In this document: in pieces, positions 1-5,164 of the stretch | Numbering within the stretch: position 1 is the stretch's first letter | Layout: each line of letters starts with the position of its first letter | Origin: Pseudomonadota bacterium | GTDB taxonomy: Bacteria > Pseudomonadota > Alphaproteobacteria > Rhizobiales > Xanthobacteraceae | Length of the DNA: 6,184 nucleotides | Reading direction: 5' to 3' | Assembly (NCBI GenBank): GCA_023386885.1 | Contig: JAEWIX010000020.1 | Location: 1 to 6,184 of the forward strand | Translations under genes and position numbers: made by a program | The notes under the pieces: generated by a model | The model's input: the letters and a program-made list of their open reading frames with translations, nothing else | Database searches by the model: none | What the model was told of the DNA's origin: nothing

Positions 1-143
1 CCGAGATGGTGATGCCGGGCGACAACATCGCGATGGAAGTGCACCTGATCGTGCCGATCGCGATGGAAGAAAAGCTGCGCTTCGCCATCCGCGAAGGCGG
101 GCGTACCGTCGGCGCAGGCGTCGTCGCTTCGATTATCGAATAA
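1..143 (+). CDS. tuf: Elongation factor Tu, C-terminal end (partial)
   Basis: This is the 3' end of the gene for EF-Tu, the cytoplasmic GTPase that carries aminoacyl-tRNA to the ribosomal A site. The reading frame begins at base 3 and gives 46 residues before TAA at 141-143; the rest lies off the left edge. The visible part is the end of beta-barrel domain 3. It contains VMPGDN, the VPIAMEE segment and the near-invariant LRFAIREGGRTVGAGVV, ending in ASIIE. This C-terminal block is highly conserved, so the identification is firm even from a fragment. A terminator follows, and no rpsJ-like gene does. That suggests this copy is not the one inside the rpsL-rpsG-fusA-tuf-rpsJ string, but the copy commonly found next to tRNA-Trp. 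Whether the genome has a second tuf cannot be seen here. Confidence 0.96.
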   Translation, partial: EMVMPGDNIAMEVHLIVPIAMEEKLRFAIREGGRTVGAGVVASIIE

Positions 144-151
144 TCGAAGCG
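125..151 (+). repeat. Perfect 12-bp inverted repeat spanning the tuf stop codon
   Basis: CGCTTCGATTAT (125-136) and ATAATCGAAGCG (140-151) are perfect reverse complements separated by CGA. The right arm contains the TAA stop of tuf (141-143). In RNA this would be a stable hairpin with a 3-nt loop whose left arm encodes the last residues of EF-Tu. No T-run follows, so it is not a standard intrinsic terminator. A smaller hairpin follows (GCCGT at 156-160 with ACGGC at 170-174), and then the real terminator. A role in 3'-end protection or attenuation is inference only. Confidence 0.7.
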
Positions 152-191
152 TAACGCCGTTAGCGCCCGACGGCATTAAGTCTTGTTACCG

Positions 192-227
192 TGCCCGGAA
201 CGCTCAGCGTTTCGGGCATTTTCATTT
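192..227 (+). terminator. Rho-independent terminator of tuf
   Basis: TGCCCGGAACGC (192-203) pairs with GCGTTTCGGGCA (207-218) over 12 positions with one G-U pair and a TCA loop. It is followed directly by TTTTCATTT (219-227). A GC-rich stem with a tight loop and a T-rich tail, 48 bases after the tuf stop, is the classic arrangement. It separates tuf from the downstream tRNA unit. Confidence 0.85.
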
Positions 228-252
228 GTAGCGCTCCATATTTCGTCGGACA

Positions 253-326
253 CGTCATTGCCGGGCTTGACCCGGCAATCCATCATTTCAAAAAAATCGA
301 TGCACGGATCAAGTCCGCGCATGACG
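253..326. repeat. Intergenic palindromic repeat element (GTCATTGCCGGG type)
   Basis: The element starts CGTCAT (253-258) and ends ATGACG (321-326). Its two arms are imperfect inverted copies: the left has CCGGGCTTGACCCGG and the right has an inverted CGGACTTGATCCG. The left arm also folds on itself, ATTGCCGGG (257-265) with CCCGGCAAT (271-279) around CTTGA. An A-rich spacer lies between the arms. From general knowledge, elements of this form are scattered in many copies between genes in Bradyrhizobium-like genomes and give rise to spurious small ORFs containing VMRGLDP. A frame of that kind is present on the minus strand here. The right arm is degenerate, suggesting an old copy. Confidence 0.75.
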
Positions 327-334
327 ACAGATAA

Positions 335-511
335 TTCCACCAAAAGCTGAAGGTCTCTGGACGCTGCGGTATGCATGCCCCGGCGGCTGCGGCGTTGAGC
401 CGCTTGATGCCGGAGGTTCCGAAGGTCTGCGGGCCTATGAGTGCACACGGCTTCTATCGTCAGGATGGCGAAGCGGTTGCCGCCATCAACGGCTTCATCC
501 GTTCGCGTTGA
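335..511 (+). pseudogene. Possible gene remnant or small ORF of unknown function
   Basis: An open frame runs from just after TAA (332-334) to TGA (509-511). The first ATG is at 371, giving 46 codons with roughly 70 percent G/C at third positions, which looks mildly coding. The product would end with MSAHGFYRQDGEAVAAINGF and IRSR. That tail has a faint look of an alpha/beta-hydrolase C-terminus (His followed by an EAVAAI helix), but this is weak. No Shine-Dalgarno sequence is seen at the ATG, and the frame begins right after the palindromic repeat. The best reading, if it is real, is the 3' stub of a broken gene; it may equally be non-coding. I do not recognise a family. Confidence 0.22.
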
Positions 512-541
512 AAACCGTTGCTCGGATGTGCCCATTGGCCC

Positions 542-570
542 TTTCCTCGCCGCAGCAAAGTGCTTATAGA
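542..570 (+). promoter_or_regulatory. Probable promoter of tRNA-Trp
   Basis: TATAGA (565-570) is a good -10 box 11 bases before the tRNA 5' end. Seventeen bases upstream is only a poor -35 match, TTTCCT (542-547). The segment after the -10 is GGGCGCC, a GC-rich discriminator of the sort associated with stringently controlled stable-RNA promoters. Transcription would start near 576. The -10 call is better supported than the -35. Confidence 0.5.
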
Positions 571-581
571 GGGCGCCAGCT

Positions 582-657
582 AGGAGTGTAGCTCAATTGG
601 TAGAGCACCGGTCTCCAAAACCGGGGGTCGCAGGTTCGAGCCCTGCCACTCCTGCCA
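582..657 (+). tRNA. trnW: tRNA-Trp (anticodon CCA)
   Basis: This is a full 76-nt cloverleaf with an encoded CCA tail. The acceptor stem AGGAGTG (582-588) pairs perfectly with CACTCCT (647-653), and G654 is the discriminator base, as is usual for bacterial tRNA-Trp. The D arm is GCTC/GAGC. The anticodon stem is CCGGT/ACCGG around CTCCAAA, with anticodon CCA at 615-617 decoding UGG. The T arm is GCAGG/CCTGC around TTCGAGC. In many proteobacteria this tRNA sits between tuf and secE-nusG. Here tuf is upstream as expected, but a convergent gene follows instead of secE. Confidence 0.97.
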
Positions 658-666
658 TCGGCAGGA
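650..666 (+). repeat. 7-bp inverted repeat overlapping the tRNA-Trp 3' end
   Basis: TCCTGCC (650-656) and GGCAGGA (660-666) are perfect reverse complements around ATC. The left arm is the 3' acceptor strand plus CC of the CCA tail, so forming this hairpin would compete with the mature tRNA fold. The downstream bases TTCCAGATTCGATTTG are only moderately T-rich. It may act as a weak terminator or a 3'-processing element, or it may be chance. Confidence 0.4.
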
Positions 667-721
667 TTCCAGATTCGATTTGATGCGATGACAGCTTGCC
701 GGCGGCTGCGGTGGTGGCAAC

Positions 722-1048
722 TCAGTCGGCGAGCCGTGTCAGAAACGCCTTGAATTCGACCGATGGTGCTTCGGCGGCGGTGCCTTCCACCGACGCAAAA
801 CTGTTCTTCTCGACACCGCGAAAATCGATCCGCACCTCGTTGAGGTCGAAGATCGACGGATGGTTGGGGTCGTTGGTGTGCTGCTTCGCAGTCACCACGC
901 CGGTAATCTTGTGACCGTCCTGTTCGTAGGATCCGACAAAGGCGAAGGCGGAACTGCCGCCATGGAGTTTTCCGTCCTGCGCGAAAATGATCCCAATGGC
1001 TTTCCGGCGCGGTGTTTCGAACTCGACCTTGTATAGTCCTTCGAGCAT
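722..1048 (-). CDS. GrlR-family small regulatory protein
   Basis: A 108-residue protein read from ATG at 1048 to TGA at 722-724. It opens MLEGLYKVEFETP and ends FEAFLTRLAD-like (here FKAFLTRLAD). It has a central GGSSAFAFVGSYEQDGHKI block and a HTNDPNHPSIF block. These match, by recognition, the GrlR family, a small lipocalin-like beta-barrel fold. The founding member, from enterohaemorrhagic E. coli, binds the activator GrlA and represses type III secretion genes. Many environmental alphaproteobacteria carry relatives with no known partner, and no secretion gene or GrlA-like protein is visible here. The frame stays open upstream to an ATG at 1111. I chose 1048 because the family starts at MLEGLY and AGGGA (1058-1054) lies 5 nt before that ATG. 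There is no signal peptide, so it is probably cytoplasmic. It converges with tRNA-Trp and diverges from dnaE. Confidence 0.8.
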   Translation of the reverse strand: MLEGLYKVEFETPRRKAIGIIFAQDGKLHGGSSAFAFVGSYEQDGHKITGVVTAKQHTNDPNHPSIFDLNEVRIDFRGVEKNSFASVEGTAAEAPSVEFKAFLTRLAD

Positions 1049-1468
1049 GTCTGTCCCTGCGAGTGTTCTTCCCGGGGCGGGTTTTTGTGTACGCGTGAGC
1101 CTACGTAACAACCCGACCTTAATTTCTCGTTATGGTTGTGATGGTCATTGAGTACCACGAACTGGAGGGCTGCTTGTCGAAACCCGTCCTGCGCGCGAAC
1201 GGATATCACAATGCAGGAATCGCCACTTGGTTGTGACATCATCCGTCCGCTCACGAACGCTCGATTTGGCCTGGGTGGTTAATCTGGTCCTAACTCGCGG
1301 TCGCCAACGCATCGCTATGAGGGCTGGGGAAAGCAGGGACACCATTTGAAAACGGCGCGAATGGACCGGCTGCGCCATGGACAGGCGGGTGAGCCCGGCG
1401 CACCATGAAACGCCCGAGTCGGCGCGCGAGCCGACCGATCGCTCTCCACCCAAGCTTGATTGATAGCT
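1049..1468. other. Intergenic region between the divergent grlR-like gene and dnaE
   Basis: I see no convincing gene in these 420 bases. A plus-strand frame is open from 1152 to TGA at 1347-1349. Its translation includes DLAWVVNLVLTRGRQRIAMR, but it has no good start or ribosome site; the same stretch is also open on the minus strand. By memory it resembles repeated non-coding or insertion-derived segments of Bradyrhizobium-like genomes, which I cannot verify. TTGTGAT (1136-1142), ATCACAA (1205-1211) and TTGTGAC (1231-1237) are related inverted motifs. A 6-bp hairpin GTCGGC/GCCGAC (1418-1435) sits 33 bases before dnaE. TTGAAA at 1346-1351 is a fair -35 box but has no matching -10. The promoters of both flanking genes should lie here, but I cannot place them. 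Confidence 0.55.
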
Positions 1469-4400
1469 ATGCGCACGCCCGATACGCCGCCGGCAAGCCC
1501 CGGTTTTGTCCACCTCCACGTTCATTCCGCCTATTCGTTGCTTCGCGGCGCGATGAAGGTGCAGAAGCTGGCCGAACTGGCGAAGGCCGATCATCAGCCG
1601 GCGCTGGCGCTGACCGACACCGACAATCTGTTCGGCGCGCTGGAATTCTCCGACAAACTGGCGGGCTATGGCATCCAGCCGATCGCAGGCCTCGCGCTGG
1701 CGGTGGATTTCGGCGATCAGGACCCGAACGCGCGCAGCGGCATCGTGCCGGGGCCGTCGCGGATTGTGCTGCTGGCGGCGCGCGAGGCCGGCTATCGTAG
1801 CCTGATGCGGCTCAATTCGCGCGCCTTCCTGGAGACTCCGACGCATCAGGCGCCGCATATCAAACTCGATTGGCTTCAGGGCGAAACGGAAGGACTGATC
1901 GCGCTGAGCGGCGGGCCGGATGGGCCGATCTCGCTGGCCGTCACTGCCGATCAGGCCGCGCTTGCGGCGTCGCGTTGCGATCAACTTGCTGCGTTGTTCG
2001 GCGACCGCCTCTACATCGAGCTGCAACGCCACGGCGCCGAGCGCGAGCGCCGCGCCGAGCCGGCCTTGATCGATCTTGCCTACGCCAAGGGCTTGCCGCT
2101 GGTTGCGACCAACGAGCCGTATTTCGCCGCGGCCGACGACTATGAGGCGCACGACGCGCTGCTGTGCATTGCCGGCGGCAAACTGATCGCGGAAGGTGAC
2201 CGCGATCAATTGACGCCGGACCATCGTTTCAAGACCCGCGCCGAGATGGCGGTGCTGTTCGCCGATCTGCCGGAAGCATTGGCATCTACCGTCGAGATCG
2301 CGGCACGCTGCGCTTACCGGCCGCGCACCCGCAAACCATTGCTCCCGCATTTCACCGTCGATCCCAACACCAGCGGCGAGGAGGCCGAGCGCGAGGAGGC
2401 CGCCGAACTGCGCAAGCAGGCGGAGGAGGGCCTCGCGCGGCGACTGACGCTGCACGGCCTGACGCAGGGCACGACCGAGGAAGATTATCAGAAGCGATTG
2501 AGCTTCGAACTCGACGTCATCACCCGGATGAAATATTCCGGCTACTTCCTGATCGTGTCCGACTTCATCAAGTGGGCGAAGGCGCAGGGCATTCCGGTGG
2601 GGCCGGGCCGCGGCTCCGGCGCCGGTTCGTTGGTGGCTTACTCTCTCACCATCACCGACCTCGATCCGATCCGCTTCGGCCTGCTGTTCGAGCGCTTCCT
2701 CAATCCGGAACGCGTGTCGATGCCGGACTTCGACATCGACTTCTGCCAGGATCGGCGCGGCGAGGTGATCGACTACGTGCAGCGCCGCTACGGCACCGAT
2801 CACGTCGCCCAGATCATCACCTTCGGAACGTTGCAGGCGCGCGGCGTGCTGCGCGACGTCGGCCGTGTGTTGCAGATGCCTTACGGGCAGGTCGACAAGC
2901 TGACCAAGCTGGTGCCGCAGAATCCGGCGGCGCCGGTGTCGCTGAAACAGGCGATCGAGGGCGAGCCGAAGCTGCAAGCCTTCCGCGACGAAGACCCGGT
3001 TATCGCGCGCGCCTTTTCGATCGCGCAGAAGCTGGAAGGCTTGAACCGTCACGCCTCGACCCACGCCGCCGGTATCGTGATCGGCGACCGGCCGCTGCAC
3101 GAACTGGTGCCGCTCTATCGCGATCCGAAATCCGATATGCCGGTGACCCAGTTCAACATGAAGTGGGTCGAGCCGGCGGGGCTCGTGAAGTTCGACTTCC
3201 TCGGTCTCAAGACGCTGACAGTGCTCGATGTCGCGGTGAAACTGCTCAAGCAGCGCGATATCGATCTCGATCTGTCGACGCTGCCACTCGATGATCCGAA
3301 AACATACGAGATGCTGGCGCGCGGCGACGTGGTCGGCGTGTTCCAGGTTGAAAGTCAGGGCATGCGGCGCGCGCTGGTCGACATGCGCCCCGACCGTCTC
3401 GAGGACCTGATCGCGCTGGTTGCGCTGTATCGCCCGGGCCCGATGGCGAATATCCCGACCTATTGCGCGCGCAAGCACGGCGACGAAGAGCCGGAATACA
3501 TGCATCCGATGCTTGAGCCGATCCTCAAAGAAACCTTCGGCGTCATCATCTATCAGGAACAGGTGATGCAGATCGCGCAGGTGATGGCGGGCTATTCGCT
3601 CGGCGACGCCGACCTGTTGCGCCGCGCGATGGGCAAGAAGATCCGCGCCGAGATGGACAAGCAGCGCGAGATTTTCGTCGCCGGCGCGATGAAGAACAAC
3701 GTCGCCAAGGGGCAGGCGGAAACCATCTTCGAATTGCTGGCGAAGTTCGCCGACTACGGCTTCAACAAGAGCCATGCCGCCGCTTACGCGCTGGTGTCGT
3801 ACCAGACGGCCTACATGAAGGCACACTATCCGGTGGAGTTCATCGCGGCGTCGATGACGCTCGACATGAGCAACACGGACAAGCTCTCGGAATTCCGCGC
3901 CGAAGCGCAACGGCTTGGCATCAAGGTCGAGCCGCCGTCGATCAACCGCTCGGGCGCGACCTTTGAGGTCAGCGACAACACGATCTACTACGCGCTTGCG
4001 GCGCTGAAGGGCGTCGGCGCGCATGCCATCGAACAGATCGTCGAGGCGCGTCGGAAGGGACTGTTCACGTCGCTTGCGGATTTCGCCGCACGGGTCACGC
4101 CGCGCGCGATCAACAAGCGCGTGATCGAAAGTCTCGCCGCCGCGGGCGCGTTCGACACCATCGAGCACAACCGCGCGCGCGCCTTTGCCGGTGCGGAGGC
4201 GGTGTTGGCGGCGAGCCAGCGCAGTTTCGAGGCGGCGACGTCGGGACAAAACGACATGTTCGGCGGGATGGCCGATGCGCCGAGCGTCATGCTGCCGGCG
4301 ATCGACAACTGGCTGCCCGCCGACAAACTGCGCCGCGAATACGACGCCATCGGTTTCTTCCTGTCCGGTCATCCGCTGGACGACTACGCCACCATCCTGA

Positions 4401-4945
4401 AACGGCTGCGGGTGCAGTCGTGGGCGGAGTTTTCGCGTGCGGTGAAATCCGGCGCGACGGCTGGCAAGGTCGCGGCGACGGTGGTGTCACGGATGGAACG
4501 GCGCACCAAGACCGGCAACAAGATGGGCATCATCGGCCTGTCGGACCCGACCGGTCATTTCGAGGCGGTGCTGTTCTCGGAGGGGCTCGCCCAGTTCCGC
4601 GAGGTGCTGGAGCCCGGCGCCGCCGTGCTGCTCAAGCTCGGCGCCGAATTGCAGGGCGACGATGTGCGGGCGCGGGTGCTCCATGCGGAGCCGCTGGACG
4701 ATGCGGCGGCCAAGACCCAGAAGGGGCTTCGAATCTTCCTGCGCGATACCAAGCCGCTCGATTCGATCACCAAGCGGTTGCAGGCGCCCGGGGCCGGCGC
4801 GGCCAATGGGAATATTTCCCTTGTATTGCGGCTCGATCCGCAAACCGAGGTGGAGTTCGAATTGCCCGGGCGATTCCCGGTGTCGCCGCAGATCGCCGGC
4901 GCCATCAAGGCGGTTCAAGGGGTTGAGCAGGTCGAAACACTGTAG
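1469..4945 (+). CDS. dnaE: DNA polymerase III alpha subunit (replicative polymerase)
   Basis: This 1158-residue protein is the catalytic core of the chromosomal replicase and extends DNA 5' to 3' within the Pol III holoenzyme. Length matches DnaE1 (E. coli 1160). Domains in order: a PHP domain from about residue 13 (FVHLHVHSAYSLL); the polymerase palm with GPGRGSGAGSLVAYSL (378 on) and PDFDIDF (419-425), where D422 and D424 correspond to E. coli D401 and D403; the third catalytic aspartate D576 in KFDFLGL; fingers with YQEQVMQIA and FNKSHAAAYA; tandem HhH at about 840-900; an internal clamp-binding motif QNDMF (927-931, QADMF in E. coli); and an OB fold at about 1000-1075. PHP metal ligands are partly lost (R26 in LLRGA, T51 in LTDTDN), so proofreading should come from a separate DnaQ. 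TGA at 1457-1459 closes the frame upstream, leaving TTG 1460 or ATG 1469 as starts. I chose ATG; neither has a clear Shine-Dalgarno sequence. The gene seems to be transcribed alone. Confidence 0.98.
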   Translation: MRTPDTPPASPGFVHLHVHSAYSLLRGAMKVQKLAELAKADHQPALALTDTDNLFGALEFSDKLAGYGIQPIAGLALAVDFGDQDPNARSGIVPGPSRIVLLAAREAGYRSLMRLNSRAFLETPTHQAPHIKLDWLQGETEGLIALSGGPDGPISLAVTADQAALAASRCDQLAALFGDRLYIELQRHGAERERRAEPALIDLAYAKGLPLVATNEPYFAAADDYEAHDALLCIAGGKLIAEGDRDQLTPDHRFKTRAEMAVLFADLPEALASTVEIAARCAYRPRTRKPLLPHFTVDPNTSGEEAEREEAAELRKQAEEGLARRLTLHGLTQGTTEEDYQKRLSFELDVITRMKYSGYFLIVSDFIKWAKAQGIPVGPGRGSGAGSLVAYSLTITDLDPIRFGLLFERFLNPERVSMPDFDIDFCQDRRGEVIDYVQRRYGTDHVAQIITFGTLQARGVLRDVGRVLQMPYGQVDKLTKLVPQNPAAPVSLKQAIEGEPKLQAFRDEDPVIARAFSIAQKLEGLNRHASTHAAGIVIGDRPLHELVPLYRDPKSDMPVTQFNMKWVEPAGLVKFDFLGLKTLTVLDVAVKLLKQRDIDLDLSTLPLDDPKTYEMLARGDVVGVFQVESQGMRRALVDMRPDRLEDLIALVALYRPGPMANIPTYCARKHGDEEPEYMHPMLEPILKETFGVIIYQEQVMQIAQVMAGYSLGDADLLRRAMGKKIRAEMDKQREIFVAGAMKNNVAKGQAETIFELLAKFADYGFNKSHAAAYALVSYQTAYMKAHYPVEFIAASMTLDMSNTDKLSEFRAEAQRLGIKVEPPSINRSGATFEVSDNTIYYALAALKGVGAHAIEQIVEARRKGLFTSLADFAARVTPRAINKRVIESLAAAGAFDTIEHNRARAFAGAEAVLAASQRSFEAATSGQNDMFGGMADAPSVMLPAIDNWLPADKLRREYDAIGFFLSGHPLDDYATILKRLRVQSWAEFSRAVKSGATAGKVAATVVSRMERRTKTGNKMGIIGLSDPTGHFEAVLFSEGLAQFREVLEPGAAVLLKLGAELQGDDVRARVLHAEPLDDAAAKTQKGLRIFLRDTKPLDSITKRLQAPGAGAANGNISLVLRLDPQTEVEFELPGRFPVSPQIAGAIKAVQGVEQVETL

Positions 4946-4952
4946 AAGGGGG

Positions 4953-4984
4953 CGTCCGGTTCCCGTTGGAAACGGGGGCCGACG
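4953..4984 (+). terminator. Strong hairpin after dnaE, possible terminator
   Basis: The left arm 4953-4967 (CGTCCGGTTCCCGTT) pairs with the right arm 4971-4984 (AACGGGGGCCGACG) over 14 positions, with a GGA loop, two G-U pairs and one bulged C at 4956. It begins 8 bases after the dnaE stop and lies upstream of the rpsB promoter, the right place for a transcript end. No T-tract follows (GGGTGGATT), so it may need a factor, act as a 3'-stabilising stem, or simply mark the end of a longer-decaying mRNA. Confidence 0.5.
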
Positions 4985-5009
4985 GGGTGGATTCGAGCCC
5001 CGGATTTCC

Positions 5010-5038
5010 TTGCTTATGCGCGGGTACGCCGCTATATA
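5010..5038 (+). promoter_or_regulatory. Sigma70-type promoter of rpsB
   Basis: The -35 box TTGCTT (5010-5015) and the -10 box TATATA (5033-5038) are separated by exactly 17 bases. The -10 lies inside a perfect 12-bp palindrome, CGCTATATAGCG (5030-5041). The discriminator that follows, GCGCGCC, is GC-rich, in line with growth-rate or stringent control of ribosomal protein genes (inference). Transcription would start near 5045, leaving a leader of about 120 nt. It is the only good promoter match in the dnaE-rpsB gap. Confidence 0.7.
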
Positions 5039-5044
5039 GCGCGC

Positions 5045-5164
5045 CATCTCACACGGAAACATGGCTGATTTGGCCGTCCGGTGGCATTCCGGGCCGCAAA
5101 GCATGTCGCTTTGAAGCTCGTATTGCTCACACGTTTCCGGAGGAACCAACCGGAGAATTAAAAA
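5045..5164 (+). promoter_or_regulatory. rpsB 5' leader with possible regulatory structure
   Basis: CGGAAAC (5054-5060) can pair perfectly with GTTTCCG (5133-5139), enclosing most of the leader. A GC-rich internal stem is possible between GGCC/CGG (around 5072-5080) and CCGGGCC (5089-5095). A 17-codon open frame, ATG 5061 to TGA 5112-5114, sits inside the fold. The right-hand strand abuts GGAGG (5139-5143). Ribosomal protein S2 is known to repress its own leader in E. coli; similar control here is inference. The start site is estimated from the promoter. Confidence 0.4.
5152..5155 (+). promoter_or_regulatory. Ribosome binding site of rpsB
   Basis: GGAG lies 9 bases before ATG 5165, with an A-rich spacer. 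The hexamer CCGGAG occurs twice (5137-5142 and 5150-5155). The upstream copy belongs to GGAGG but is about 21 bases from the ATG, too far to direct initiation itself, so the downstream one should decide the start. The upstream copy could be a standby or regulatory site. Confidence 0.75.

Noticed and set aside
176..535. A 119-codon minus-strand frame after tuf
   Set aside because: It runs through the tuf terminator and the palindromic repeat; its VMRGLDP segment is the usual spurious translation of that repeat.
1049..1111. A 21-residue N-terminal extension of the GrlR-like protein from ATG 1111
   Set aside because: The family starts at MLEGLY and the ribosome site AGGGA favours ATG 1048; the extension is Arg/Pro/Thr-rich and unlike the rest.
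892..1254. A minus-strand frame overlapping the start of the grlR-like gene
   Set aside because: It overlaps a recognised gene in another frame and its sequence has no recognisable domain.
1145..4372. A 1075-codon open frame on the minus strand opposite dnaE
   Set aside because: Its translation is Arg/His/Leu-rich and low in complexity, as expected from the antisense of a GC-biased gene. dnaE motifs are unambiguous on the plus strand.
4984..5001. A tRNA T-arm look-alike (GGGG, ATTCGAG, CCCC) before the rpsB promoter
   Set aside because: Only one short stem with a 10-base loop instead of 7; no acceptor, D or anticodon arms can be built around it.
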